A stretch of DNA of 64,000 nt from Dioscorea cayenensis subsp. rotundata (GCF_009730915.1 NC_052471.1:29484185-29548184), one strand, 5' to 3'. Shown: positions 42,660 to 57,699, counted from the first letter of the stretch. Translations and numbers: made by a program. The notes: generated from the sequence alone by a model not told the origin.

Positions 42660-44762
42660 TAGTACATGGAATTGTACCTGTTGTAAGAGCAAGTGCTGTG
42701 GTTGAATCTTGCATAAACAAAGGATAGATTGCTTGATGAAGTGTTAAAAACATGGAATAGCCCTGATGAATAATATGAGATTAACAGAGGATCAAATGTT
42801 TGAATGTAAATATTGCATCATACCTGATGTTTGAGGTTAAGTGTTGTGAATGGATCTTGTTGCTCTAATGATGATGTATGTAGTATCAGTAACTTCATAA
42901 AGACTGTAAATCTAGATTTGCCGGGTTTCTCTGCTTGGAAGTTTTTCTCTCAACTTCTCCAAACGGAAATTTTATCGGCAGAACGACAATGGCACTGCAA
43001 TCACCAGATCATTATCAGAATTTAAGCATGGATGAAATTGAGAGGGATGAAGAACAATTACCATTTTGCAGTACTTGGCTGATGAAAGGGAAGTTAAATG
43101 AATGGTGAAAAAAATTTGTTGATTAGGATTGAAAAGCTAAAAAAATACGAGGAATAATGAGATGATAATGGAAAAGAAAGCTCGGTTTGTGACTAGTTTC
43201 AAAATCAGTGACAGATAAATGCAACATAAATTAGCTATCATGAGACAGTAGAACATGATAATCAGAGTTGGGTGAACATTGAATTGAAGCACTAATGTTT
43301 TGAGTCTTTCTGGTCCTGTTACTAAAAGCACATGCTTGCTCACAACTGCAGAGGAAAGCATAGAACCATGGTAATGTACCAGTGAAATTCAAGAGAAATT
43401 TAGAATTAGACATAGCATTTAGGAAATACAAAGTAGGCAAACAAGGTCATATGAAGACCACCGATCTCGTTCACCAGAAAAAATAAAAAGAAAGAAAGAA
43501 AACAAAACAAAACAAAAGGCCTAAGAAGTTGAGCACATTCACTCTGTGCTGCATGGAGAACTTGAATAACAACAGGAAGCAAGAAGAGAATACTTAAGAA
43601 CTTTTTTACTTTTTCCTTAAAAGGGTACTCAAGAACAAGTTAAGTTTGTCAGACAGTTCCCCAGGAACTAGACTTTCATACAATGTTTTGCCATTGCAAA
43701 CAATAAGGATTGCGACAACTAATGTGGGACTTCTTCACCCCAAAATCAATGGTGATCTGGCCATGCACTTACATCCTCATTTATTTAAACTGTTAAAAAG
43801 GAAAATTTGCTTTTAAATGAAGGCAAACATAAAGAAGCAACTTTCAAGTCAAATTCTTCATTCACTTGGGCACACAAAGCCCTTCAAGTTATCAAGGAAT
43901 CCAGAATCATAAACCAACTCACCATAAACTAAGGCTTGGTATACTTTCTGCAAAGGTTGGCAATCAATCTAGAAGACATGTCAAGCTCCCTTGATTACCT
44001 AACATTTCAGCTACTGAGATTTCAAATAAAAATGGAACCTTTGATCAAGTAACCATTTGCCATCATCTAGTTCAATTCCTCACAAACCTCAACAAGATTT
44101 TCAAAACATAAGAACATATGAAATAGACACCTTTTGATGAATCACAATACACATACACATAAAATAGGTATTCCATTGATCCCACAATGTCCTTGTCCTG
44201 GCATTGTGTTTGAAAAGGATTTCTTCAAAGAAAAACCTACAATCAGGAGCTTTTACCTACTCAAAAGCCCTTACCAGTAAGATAGCCAAACATCCATTTC
44301 TTTTGTGACCCACAAAGCTTTTGATTGCTAAATCTATCATCCAACTTTTACAATCCCCATCTTCTATTTTCTAACCTATATAATAATCCAAAATATGTGA
44401 TTTTTTTCTATTCTAATACAAAAAGAATGAACTATTGATCATCTCAATGAAAACTTGGAAACACTCAAGAAAAAAGCATTCAATTTTCATAAATTCATCA
44501 CTTCACCAAGAAACAAAAAACCCAATTAGAAATAAAACAATGAGAATGAAGAAGACTCACCTTCACCTTTACTCTGATGACAATCAAATCCTCAGATTCA
44601 TCTCAATTGCTGCCTTATCAGGATCACCATCCAAAACAAATCATTCATCTCCATTGCTTCTCTATTGCATTCGTTCCAGACTCCTCATCAGGGCTAGAAC
44701 CATGAGAAACAAAAGCCATTGCTTCCAAGCCAAACAAGAGTTTCCCACTTAAACACACAAAA
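42660..44762 (-). ncRNA. Possible spliced non-coding transcript or gene remnant
   Basis: The region is less AT-rich than its surroundings but has no long open frame. On the minus strand several exon-like edges are visible: AGTAAAG/GTGAGT near 44558, CTCTGCAG/TTGTGAG near 43350, ACATCAG/GTATGATG near 42826 and ACAACAG/GTACAATT near 42678. The last two edges belong to a tandem duplication of about 147 bp (42675 and 42821). A short frame from an ATG near 44720 closes after about 25 codons. This could be a long non-coding RNA or a decayed gene; evidence is weak. Confidence 0.25.
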
Positions 44763-44920
44763 ACCAAAAAAAAAGGATTTTTTTTTATCTTCTTATAGTT
44801 TTCAAATTTTGGTTAAATAAATTAAATAAAATTATATATATAATAAAATAAAATTTTCATCTCCAACATGCATTTACAGATAAAAGTTTTACGAAATTAT
44901 ATATATATAAAAAATTAGGG

Positions 44921-45382
44921 CTACTGAGATTCGGGTCCAAGAATCCCATTGACGACGGAGACGGCAGCCAAAACCCCGACGACCTCCGCTGCCGTCACGG
45001 CTCCAACCTGCGCGAGATCTCCACCTAGGCCAAGCTCAAGACCAAGCTCAAGCCCAGTTTTCGCTGTATCGATCTCCTTCTCAACAACCTCAATCTCCTT
45101 CCCGGCAACCTCGATGCCCTCCTCCACGATCTTCTCACCTTCTTTCACTATCTCCTCTGCATCCCTTTCGATCACCTGGAGCCTCTTGCGCAGCCCGAAC
45201 AACGGAATGTCCTGCGCCAGCGCCGGCACGGGCACCGCGAGAAACGGCGCGGCGAGGAGGAGAAGTGATCGTCGCCGGGTGAGGGAGTGGGGAGAGGGAG
45301 GTGGAGAGGCGGCGAGGCAGTGGATGGCGGTGCGGCGAGGAAGGGAGTGGAGGAGGAGGAGCGAGGGCGATGTCGAAGCCAT
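44921..45382 (-). CDS. Chloroplast protein with thylakoid-lumen-type targeting, intronless, 153 aa
   Basis: Single exon. Residues 1 to about 33 are Ser/Leu/Arg/Pro-rich like a chloroplast transit peptide. Then TRRRSLLLLAAPFLAVPVPALA resembles a twin-arginine lumenal signal with an AxA cleavage site before QDIPLFG. The mature part is an acidic amphipathic helix with a repeated EGxEVxxKEIExxEKEID pattern, then a Gly/Leu stretch and a hydrophobic C-terminal helix (AAEVVGVLAAVSVVNG). Conserved ends (QDIPLFGLRK and NGILGPE) are typical of a plant plastid family that I cannot name. Whether the product is lumenal or membrane-anchored by its C-terminus is open. The gene is GC-rich compared with its surroundings. 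Confidence 0.8.
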   Translation of the reverse strand: MASTSPSLLLLHSLPRRTAIHCLAASPPPSPHSLTRRRSLLLLAAPFLAVPVPALAQDIPLFGLRKRLQVIERDAEEIVKEGEKIVEEGIEVAGKEIEVVEKEIDTAKTGLELGLELGLGGDLAQVGAVTAAEVVGVLAAVSVVNGILGPESQ

Positions 45383-45629
45383 TGGAGAAGACGAGAGCTT
45401 TGAAGTGTTTGTGGTTGCGAGTCGAGATTTCGTATTGAGAGCTCGTGGTGGTGATATGGATGTTGGAAAATTACATATCAGGACTGATTTAAATTATTTT
45501 TTTTATTTTAAGGTCCTTGAAGGGCTAAAAGACAATGCAGATAATTGCTTTTATACCCTGTAAAAGTGAATAATTTTGTTGTTTTGCTAATGTAAAACAA
45601 CCGTGCTCCACGGACTTGGTTCTGTAATA

Positions 45630-45880
45630 CTCTCTCCGTTTTTTTTTATCTATCGTGAATAACCAAATCTTACATACTAAGAAAGTTGATTATTTCACAT
45701 AATTTAATAAAAAATAAGTCATCTTTCCAAAATTATCCATAATTTATATCTTCACATTTCTCTCTCATATCAAATTTCAAGAAGAGATTTGGGAAAAAAA
45801 TAATAAATGTTTTCTTGATGTTCAAAAATGACAGATAAAAAGGAACATGGGTTTATGACAGATAAAAAGGAACAGAGGAG
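45630..45880. mobile_element. Stowaway-like (Tc1/mariner) MITE, 251 bp
   Basis: Left end CTCTCTCCGTTTTTTTTTAT and right end ATAAAAAGGAACAGAGGAG are inverted repeats of the Stowaway type, flanked by TA (45628-45629 and 45881-45882). The right terminal segment GACAGATAAAAAGGAAC is present twice in tandem (45830 and 45858), a local duplication of one end. Confidence 0.85.
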
Positions 45881-46310
45881 TAGTTACTAATGACTTCTAT
45901 TCTAGAATAAAAGACAGTAATCTTTTAAAATAATTATCAATATATCGCTATATTATACAATAAACAAACACCAAAACTTATTAACTTATAGCTAAGAATG
46001 AATCATGTTCCGGTTTTGTGATAGTTACCAGCAAATTGAGTCTACTAGGTTATGATTCCTTATAAAACTCTTTGAAAGTGGAATAATAATCTTATAGACA
46101 TGGTTCTGTTGTAGTTACTAACTTATTATAATACGGGTCATCTACAATGATGAGCTTGTAAATTGTAGTATTTGTTTTAGTATATAATATAGGGATAAGT
46201 TAGTCATTAAGTGAAAAAGTTACTACCTATAAGTCTAGAGGCTTCTAAATTAAGACGATCAATAGTTAGGAATGATGCACATCTTGGTTCCATGTAGGTT
46301 ACTACATAAT
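45881..46310. repeat. Dispersed repeat of unclear class (copies 3 and 4, decayed)
   Basis: Copy 3 starts TAGTTACTAATGACTTCTAT at 45881, directly at the edge of the Stowaway element, and ends TTGTGATAGTTACC...TTGAGTC near 46042. Copy 4 (about 46090-46310) starts GGTTCTGTTGTAGTTACTA and ends CTTGGTTCCATGTAGGTTAC. Both match the 16446 and 42096 copies, with much divergence. Confidence 0.4.
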
Positions 46311-47190
46311 CGTGTTAATGGTATCATCACTATTTATTTGTTACTATATTTATATAGTTAAAATTAAATTAAAAATATTTACAATTATTCTTTCATATAT
46401 TTTAATATTAAATGCATACGAGTGGAACCCAATATAGCTCAAGCTCGTAAAACTAAACTTGAGTTCCACTTGAAAAAAATATTTGTTTATAATCAAAACA
46501 CAAATTCAGCTCTTTAATGAGCTTGTTAAACATGTTAAACTCGAGTAGATTCCACATCGAATAAATATAGTAATAAATTTATTCAATACAAACTAAAATA
46601 AAATTAAAAATATTTCCACTAGAGTATTTCAGTACAAGCCAAATAAATTAAATATGAGTTAATTAATTGATTACAAAAATAAAAATTGAGTCCAAACTCC
46701 ATTGGCAAGTTTGTGATCCCCTTAAAAGAGCTTGTTCATGGGCTTTTAATCGAGTAAGATTGTGAGCCTTAATAAACTAAACAGAGTAACACATGAGTTA
46801 ACTCGATTAACTATTCAAGTTTAAAAGCTTCATTAGAACACTCCTTTACTCGGTAAAAGAGTTTTTCCAAAAACAAGCTCAAAGTAACTTGCAAACAACT
46901 TAGTTCTAGTATAACCATACAATTATTTATTTATATTTTACACAAATATGACAAGTACTATAGTTCGGGGAGTGCTCACACGGAAAAATTGATTGTTCAA
47001 CCATGCTCTCTTATTCGACAAATCCGCTCTCACACCGATGATTTTTTATGTCAACCTGTGTATAGGGGGCTTCCCGCCGCCTACACACAAACCTTTGCTC
47101 ATCATATGTTGCCTGAGATTTGGGCACTCGACTCCCTGCATAGGAGCGAATGCTTTTTTGGGCTAGGCCAATGTTAGCCCATATGCTTAA

Positions 47191-47520
47191 GGGCTTGTTT
47201 GGAGCTTTTGAAAAATCCAGAAGTGTTTTTTTTATAAGTTAAGTATTTATGGGTTCACAAAAATTTATTTGTATTGGCTTTTCTACAAAAGCAGAAGCTA
47301 TAAAAAATGCTTGAAAAACTTTACAGCTATTTTCAGAAGCTAGTCATGATCAGATTATGAAAAAAGCTGTTTTTTAGCTTATTTTTACAACTTCTACTTT
47401 TACAGAAAAACTAATCTAAACGCAAAATACAAAAAAGTGCTTAACTTACTTTAGAGAAGCACTTCTACTAAATTGAAAAAAAAAAATTTTTTTTTTTTAG
47501 AAACCAATCCAAACAAGGTC
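47191..47520. mobile_element. Tourist-like (PIF/Harbinger) foldback MITE, copy 3
   Basis: It starts GGGCTTGTTTGGAGC and ends ACCAATCCAAACAAGGTC, flanked by TAA on both sides (47188-47190 and 47521-47523). Its arms match copies 1 and 2 in the opposite orientation. Confidence 0.88.
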
Positions 47521-47674
47521 TAATTCTCTACCCCCTATTTTTAAGTATGTTAAAACATATGTTTATATTTATTGTTTTTGGCAAAAGGAGTTACAACGAA
47601 CTAAGAAAGAAAAAGTAAAAAAAAACAAACAACAGCTAGAATAGAAAATTAAATGCAGAACAAATGTCTTCTAG

Positions 47675-48136
47675 CTAGCGGGGTCGATCACGCCCTTGAG
47701 CAAAGAGGTATAAAAGAGGGTTATCACTCCCAAAGTGCGCAAAGTGGTCAGCAATGGAGTTTGAGTCGTGATTAATATGCTCTAAGAGGAAGTTGTTCCA
47801 AGGCTGGATCAAGTTTTTAATATCCCAAATCAAGGATGAGAAGCGGCAAGCCGTCGTGTTGTTGAAGTCGTTGAGTAATTGAATGGCGTTCCTACAGCCA
47901 GTGAAGAGCACACTCGGTTGCCAACGATTCAGGTAGCAATGGTTCACAACATGGAGGATTACCCACAGCTCAGCTTCCAGAGGACAAGAGCAGGAATCGC
48001 TAGCAGCACCTGCAAGCATAATAGAGTAGAAATTAGTGTATATAATAAATCCGAAACCAGCCTTATCCTTCAGATGATCCCAAGCAGCATCGGAGGACAC
48101 AAAGATAGAGAGATTGTCCGAATGATTGAAGTTCAA
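47675..48136 (-). pseudogene. LINE-type RNase H-like fragment (153 codons)
   Basis: The frame reads SDAAWDHLKDKAGFGFIIY, then PLEAELWVILHVVNHC, then LFTGCRNAIQLLND and a C-terminal HINHDSNSIADHFAHFG. This is the order of the RNase H-like (RVT_3) domain found at the 3' end of plant LINEs and in LINE-derived host genes. The expected Asp in the third motif (usually SDC) is Gly here (TGC). There is no in-frame ATG at the start, and no reverse transcriptase is seen upstream, so I read it as an isolated 3' fragment. Confidence 0.65.
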
Positions 48137-48179
48137 GTTGTGCCATATGTTTATATTTATTTTTTAAAAAGAAAATGAT

Positions 48180-48990
48180 ACTAGGGGCATGCAAGAAGCA
48201 TGTTGCCCATTTTATATTTTTATTCCTTCATGCATTGTGGATGTGGCTGAAGGGAAAATTACATAAAAGGGATGGTTCTCACTTTATGTAAATCTCACAA
48301 GACCCAAGTTTAACATGAAGAGCAAGTAATGATATTGGGAATTGAGTCACCTTTTGTAGCGCACTTACATGACAGTATTAAAATAATAAAATTATAAATT
48401 GTCCATATTTGATTTGTCCATAAAGTGCTAAAACCAATCAAATCATGCTTAGAGACTGGTTCAAGTTATATTTATAAAAATATAAAATATAAAATATATA
48501 AAAAAATCAATGATATCTCTCTATTATTTGTATAATTCAATATCTAATAATATACTATATAAAGACATTTTATATAAAGATAAAAAAAATAATTTGGTAC
48601 ATTAGTACATAAATTAAAATAAATAATTAAAATTGAAAAAAATATTTTAATAAAACGAAAGGCAATAATTTATTTATTTATTTATTTTGTGAATGGCAAA
48701 GCAACAACCCTAGCTTTATATATGAGCAATTTGCATTTGTTTTCCTAAAAATAAATTTATTTATTATATTCATTTTTATAATTTCAGTGGTTTTTATTCA
48801 GATAAATATAAATAATTATTTTTATAAAATCTAAAATAAAACAATAAAATGCCTATTTATCACTTTTTAAGTTTAATCCAATTTTCCATTATATATATAT
48901 ATGAAAATTTTAATTTAAAATTTAAAATTAAATTATTTAAAATAAAACCAAATTTCCGAAAATTTCTTTTTAAGAGTGACCGTTCGAGCG
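48180..48990. other. AT-rich spacer
   Basis: Low-complexity A/T-rich DNA. I see no gene and no recognisable element until the SUVR leader begins near 49000. Confidence 0.5.
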
Positions 48991-48999
48991 CAAGAATTA

Positions 49000-49768
49000 G
49001 AAATAGCGCAGGCACTGCGATCGAGAGAGAGATAGAGAGAGATCGAGAGATGGAAATCAAAACCCTAACCCTAATGCCTCTTCAATCGGATCAAAATGCG
49101 TGCCATGATTGAGTTTCTAGGGTTTTTCTCTCTGTAATCGCTTCAAAATTCGCAATATCAGGCTTGGAAACCCTCAAAATTTGATTGCGGAGCTTCAAAT
49201 CATCTACAATGGAGTAGTTTGAGGTGGTCTTCGCTCTCTCCCTTTCTTTGCACATTTTATTGTTTTCAAGCTCTTGTATTTGATCGTGGTTTGCTCAATC
49301 TTGCATTCTTTCTGATGAATTCTTTTGCGAAAGTTTAGTCTTTGTTCATTAGGTTTGTGTTTAAATTTTTGATGATTTTGGAGCTAAAAAACACTAAATC
49401 GGCCTTTTGTTAGAGATTTATGATCGAGTTTGGTAATTTATTCCAAGTTTTTCTAGTGTTTCTCATGCTAAAACCCTTCAAAACCCGCAGAATCTTGCTT
49501 CTATACCATCAATATCGATTGCCGGTGCTGGAGCTTCAAACTATCTTCAGTGAAGTAGCTTGAGGTATTCTTCTCTTCTCTCTTCACTCACTTCTTTTTG
49601 ATTTGAAACCCTTGTATTTTGGTTCTGATTTTCTCGGCTTACGTCTTGTTTGATCTTTATCCATTAGGGTTGTGTTTTGTTTTTGATGATTTTGGAGTTA
49701 AATGGCACTAAATGAATGTTTATGTTAGGCATTAAGCATCAAGAAGTATACACTGTGCTAGGTTAGTA
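49000..49768 (+). promoter_or_regulatory. 5' leader of the SUVR gene with a duplicated non-coding exon
   Basis: A (GA)n-rich start (49021-49048) is followed by two similar blocks. AGCTTCAAATCATCTACAA...TTTGAG/GT has its donor at 49224, and AGCTTCAAACTATCTTCAG...CTTGAG/GT has its donor at 49565. An acceptor (CCCGCAG) lies at 49490 before the second block and another (ATGTTAG) at 49728. The intron-like tails also match (TTTTGATGATTTTGGAG at 49367 and 49681). The copies are about 315-340 bp apart. Confidence 0.6.
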
Positions 49769-52700
49769 ATGGCGAGAGACCGTGACAAAGAAGAGCGAAA
49801 TGAAAGGGCAAAGAAAGCCATTGGTGCGATGAAGGCCATGGGAATCCCTGTCCATAAGGCAAAACCAGTGCTTAAGAGCCTCTTGAAGGAGTCTGAAAAC
49901 AGCTGGGATTTCATTGAAGCCGATAACTACAGCGTCCTTGTGGATGCTCTCATTTCTCTTCCAGAATCCCCTGTAAAAGCATTTGTTTCAATCCGTTTTA
50001 CTTTACCTTTTTGTTGTGCATTGTGTTTAGGTCCAACAATTTTTTATGTATGTATCAGGATGCCAGTGCTAAGAAGCGCGATGCTGGTTTAGCTGAGCAG
50101 TCAGGGCCTACTCGGAAGAAACTGAAGCTCAATGAAGAAGATGAAGATGAAGATGAAGCTTCACCTTCGGGAACTAGAGTTGATGAGCTAAGAGCCACTT
50201 CACCAGTTCAGCAGGCTCCTGAAGATGATGTTTCGCCTCAGTTGCAGCTTCGCAGGCGAAGAATGGAGCCGGCTGGTGAGAGTGCGTCACCTCAACCATC
50301 TTTTGGACAACATGGAGGGGGAACTGCTGTTTCACCACGAGGAAATGGTCAAGAGATGAGTGCTCCAAGTGTTGGAGTTCAAATAGGTCACAAGAAAGAG
50401 CAGGCGCCCACACCCAGTTCCTTAGTTACCTATGGAAGAGATAAAGGGTTGATGAAGGAGAATATGGATAGCCCGGTTTATCATCGTAACCGTAAGGGTG
50501 AGCAGGCAAATCAAAATCCGGTTTCTCCAATTATACCAAAAGATGAGCCGCTGGATGACAATGAGCCTGGTTTTGAGGTTCCTATAGCAGTGATGCCTCC
50601 GGATGAACCAACTTCCTTCAGAAACAAAGGTGTACTTCTTTCTGATAATTTTTATCATGTTTTCATTTCTTGAGCAGGACATGGAGTTGCTATCATATGT
50701 GTTTATGCTTAAGGATATTCATTGACTGTTACACTTGTCATATTGCTCAACTATTTTGTAGAAACAAGAAACTGGGGTGCAGTAAACTCTTAGTTAACAA
50801 GAGAACTGGATGTAGTTGTACCAGTCGCCCTTCTGTCATATTTTTTTCCGCCTTACCATTGTTAAAATTCTAATCTGTTGTTCCTGGCTATTTTCAGATC
50901 TCCAACATCAAAATGTGCATAATGACATTCCGGTCAGTAACGGTTCTACGTCTCAGATAAATGCTTCTGAAACTCTAGCGTCACAACATTCTGAAAGGAG
51001 GAAAGAAAATGGTGTCCCTTGCAACAATTCCGGTTGCAAGGATGACAGTGCCCAAGAGCTTGCAGGTCTTCAGGATGCATCAGTAAAAAAGGTTGAGATA
51101 GCATCTTCTAAATCAGGGGAAGTCAAAGTTTCATTAACCTGTAGCTCTGACAATCAAAATTTTGTGATGCCTGATCTGGAAAGTCTTTTTAAGATGGTTG
51201 AGGACAGGTGCTTGAAATCATATAGGATTCTTCAGCCTGATTTCTCTCTTATGAATGTAATGACAGAGCTTTGCCAGTGTGTTGTTGAACTGAGCTCAAA
51301 TCCCACTGGAGAAAAGGAGGAGAGCACTGTAAATGTAACCCCTTTGGTGGACTCACTGAAGAAGTCTGGTATGGGCAGTACGTTGGGTGGCATTCCATCA
51401 TTTCCTTCAAATAGTTCGCCTTTGGCAGTGCCACATTGCATAAGACCACTTGCTTCAGAAGATCTTACCATGAATGGAAGTGGTAAGAAGAAAAATAACT
51501 CTGGGAATCCTGGCACTTCAAATGTGAGTGCCAGTGAATTGATGGTTTTTAAGCAGCAACACCCCCAATGTGTTAATGTAAGGCCTCTACATGATGCAAA
51601 TGACATTACAAAGGGTGAGGAAAGAGTAAGGATTTCTGTGGTGAATGAAGTCAGCAGTGAAAGACTTCCTCCTTCTTTTCACTACATCCCACAAAACTTA
51701 GTTTATCAAAATGGGTATATAAATTTTTCGCTGGCTCGAATAGGTGATGAAGATTGTTGTGCAGATTGTTTTGGAGATTGCCTTGCTGCTGCCATCCCCT
51801 GTGCATGTGCACGTGAGACTGGAGGTGAATTTGCCTACACATCAGAGGGAGTGATTAAGAAGGAATTTTTAGATGAATGCATTTCCATGAATTCAGATCC
51901 TGAAAAGCATCATCATGTTTACTGTAAGGATTGTCCTCTTGAAAGGTCCAAGAATAAAACTAGGCCTGGGGCATGCAAGGGACACCTTGTTAGAAAATTT
52001 ATAAAAGAATGTTGGAGCAAGTGTGGATGTAATAAACAATGTGGGAATCGAGTAGTGCAGAGAGGCATTACATGCAATCTTCAGGTTAGACTCCTTAATG
52101 ATTTTAAGAAACTTCTAAGAATGAACATGTGTTTTATCTTCATAAGCTTTCCCTACAAAATTGCAAGGGCTGTGCACCTTGATTGCACACTAGTTACCTT
52201 GTATCTTGATGTCAAGTGTGCTTTCCTAATTGAATTTAGCTTTAGATCGCATTTTCCGCTAAAATTTAGAAGCTTAGATTCCTATGGTTCATGCCTTTGA
52301 TGAGGGTCCACTCAAGGCTATAATTTCATGTGTGCAGTCTTTGTTTGCCACAGGTATTTTACACATCTGAAGGAAAAGGTTGGGGTTTGCGCACACTGGA
52401 TGATTTACCGAGGGGAGCTTTTGTGTGTGAATATGTAGGCGAAATTTTAACAAATATGGAACTATATGAGCGAACAATGCAGACCACAGGTAATGCCCGA
52501 CATACTTACCCTGTTCTACTTGACGCTGACTGGGGATCAGAGGGTGTTCTGAAGGATGAAGAAGCTCTATGTCTTGATGCTACCTTTTATGGCAATGTTG
52601 GACGATTTGTTAACCACAGGTCAGCTTTATCTTAATGTTTATCTGGTTCTCTAGTTGTCCACATAGCCATTACCTTTCTGCAGCTGTATGATTTCATTTA

Positions 52701-53955
52701 CACTATGAAGATGTTCTTCTCCGCTTTAACTTCGATAACCTATAATTGTTTTATTGCTTTCTAAATTCTTTTTGAATAATTAATTATGTTTTTAAATTGA
52801 CTGTTTCTTTTTTCTGTCTTATCACTATAATTTCTTGCAGATGTTTTGATGCAAACTTGATTGAGATTCCGGTTGAAGTGGAGACTGCAGACCATCATTA
52901 CTACCACGTATGTGATTATTTGTTTGCTGGTTTACTTAAAATATTGCAATTTTAACTCGTTGAATTTCAATGTTACATTGAATTTTTTTCATGCAGCTTG
53001 CTTTTTTCACAACTAGGAAGGTAGAAGCTCTTGAAGAGCTTACTTGGGTATGAAACATTCTTTGAACTGATAATTGTTCTTTATATTAAATATAGAATGA
53101 TCATTAAGCAGTTCCCATTCTTTCTATGTTCATCTATTAGTTAATTAAAAGTTACCTCCTTTTCAGGAATATTTGCAAATGAAACAAAAGCTAGTTTTGT
53201 TTTTTATTTAATTTACTGTTCCAGATACTTTAATTGAATTAATAATATAAAGACATATGTTGATTGATGATTGAGTAATTCTGCGTTCTTTCTTTTATGC
53301 ATTAACTTGTTAAAAAATTTAAAAATCACCTCTCCTCTCCATGTAGTACTTACAAGTATGATATTGGCTAATGTAATTTCTGTTAAGTTGAGTGCAAAAC
53401 AGCCAGAAGTTGCCAATTCATTTATACTGCCAACATGATTATCATGTACATTTTATAATACTGAACATTTTGAACATTGCCTCTTATGAGCATGCTACTG
53501 ACATTATCCAGTCGTCACTTTGAAGAAAACTCATCTCTTGGTTCAATTGCAGGATTATGGGATTGACTTTGGTGATCATAAGCACCCGGTCAAGGCATTT
53601 CAGTGTCGCTGTTTAAGCAGATTCTGCCGGGATAAGAAAAAACCAAGTCAGTGCTTCTTACTTCCCATGTAAATTGTGAAGTTTTATTTTGAACAATGTT
53701 AATTCATATGCTTGTTTATAACCCATGCTAAAGTCTAATTTCCTTTCTCTGTTTTCCAATTTGACCCATTTCAATGCATTGCTTTGTGTTAATTAAAGAA
53801 CTAAAATTATTTCAGTGTTTCATATATATTCACTTGCCCCATTCTTACCCTTATTAAATTGAGAATATCATGTGTTATCTTGTGGTGCCTTAACTGTATT
53901 GAAGTCTGCTTTCTTTGTTTTAGGAACCAGAAGAAATTCACTCGTTTTGAAGTGA
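49769..53955 (+). CDS. SUVR-type histone-lysine N-methyltransferase, 8 coding exons, about 823 aa
   Basis: Coding exons are 49769-49972, 50059-50629, 50898-52084, 52354-52619, 52841-52907, 52997-53047, 53553-53646 and 53924-53955, totalling 2472 nt. Residues 5-65 are a WIYLD domain (RAKKAIGAMKAMGIPVHKAK...SWDFIEADNY), diagnostic of the SUVR1/2/4 group, which binds ubiquitin in SUVR4. A long acidic, disordered linker follows. Pre-SET cysteines begin CCADCFGDC and continue CKDCPLER to CGCNKQCGNR. The SET domain has GKGWGLRTLDDL, FVCEYVGEIL, RFVNHRC and YGIDFGD, all catalytic elements intact. The post-SET motif is CRCLSRFC. SUVR proteins methylate H3K9 or support transposon silencing. It is closest in layout to SUVR1/SUVR2 rather than the shorter SUVR4. 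It converges on RPL23. Confidence 0.92.
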
Positions 53956-55028
53956 ATCAATCATCAACCTGCTAAAACATCATGTTTTAAGTAAGTTATC
54001 CATGTGTTTTGTCGGCAAGATAAAATTAGTTTAATGGTTTGTTTTGATAATGTGTGACCTACTTAATAAATACTCTAAATCTCAGATCATCTCGTTTCAG
54101 GTACGACGAGGATGTATTAGTAATGACAAATTATGGGTGGCTGTCAGGTTTCTTTTCAAAACTATCATGTATTTATCAGCCATGAAATGTCTTCAAATAC
54201 TATGTTGGCATATAACCTTCTCTGGTTGTTGTGTTGTTTTGTTTTAAGTAAATACAAACCCCCTTTTTTTTTATGTAGTTTTTCAAAGTTGAAATGGCTC
54301 ATCATCAAATTGTGGTAGTATTTTGGTTAAAATTAATATCCAACTGAGTATCAATTTGTTGCTGCTCATTTACAAAACCATAGGATGTGTTTTGCCTGCA
54401 ATTTGAAATGCAGGCGTATAGGACCAAGGATTGTAAGATATTGACTTAAAAAAAGTCTTGGATCCAACTGATTTTTAGAAGCTACGGGTTTACGGGTTGA
54501 AATACTATAAGAAACCTTATAAAAGAGTCAATGCAAAACCATAAAATATTTTATTATGATTAAAAATTATTAATTTTTTTTAGATATACATTAATATTTT
54601 TCTGAAGTAACTAGTTATTAAATGTGTATAAGTTTATCATTGAAGATTAACATCAATTAAAAATATAAATTTGTATAAGTTTATCAATGCAAAACCAGAA
54701 CTAGTTAATATTTTTTTTAGATAAACATTAATATTTTTCTAGAATTGTATAAGTTTATCATCAATTAAAAATATAAATTTGGAAATCTTTAATTTCCGCA
54801 TGCTCATATTATTTGCCTAGTTACCACCCTGTAAAATCGATGATCTTAGGACTCAACTTTCCAAGTAGCAAGATGACTGATAAAATCATAGATGATATTA
54901 ACTAGGCTCAATAGATATAAATCTTCCATTTAATTAATCATCACAGATGTTGCTGGCGGGATAATTCTCAAAAATAGAACCACAAAGTTGTAACAATTAA
55001 CTAATAAAAACAGAGCAAAAGGTAAACA
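53956..55028. other. Convergent spacer between SUVR and RPL23 with a tandem duplication
   Basis: Contains SUVR 3' untranslated sequence to about 54320. At 54531-54780 a unit of about 156 bp is present twice (ATGCAAAACC at 54531 and 54687; GTATAAGTTTATCA three times). No gene is supported. Confidence 0.55.

Positions 55029-57699
<2,671 letters not shown>

Larger units (their letters stand above)
45383..47190. other. Repeat-rich spacer
   Basis: About 240 bases are the leader of the plastid-protein gene. Then come a Stowaway-like MITE (45630-45880), two decayed copies of the ACCGAG-type repeat (45881-46056 and about 46090-46310), and 46400-46900, an old repeat rich in GAGCTNNNCTCGA words. No gene is supported. 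Confidence 0.5.

Noticed and set aside
44435-44752. 105-codon plus-strand frame near 44.5 kb
   Set aside because: Low-complexity Lys/Ser/His composition and no recognisable motif. Splice-like edges in the region favour the other strand.
46400-46900. GAGCT/CTCGA-rich tract as a coding or LTR element
   Set aside because: No terminal repeats, no coding frame and no target duplication visible; left as an old unclassified repeat.
47000-47177. 62-codon frame beginning near 46989
   Set aside because: Short, no upstream promoter or homologous motif recognised, and bounded by MITE DNA.
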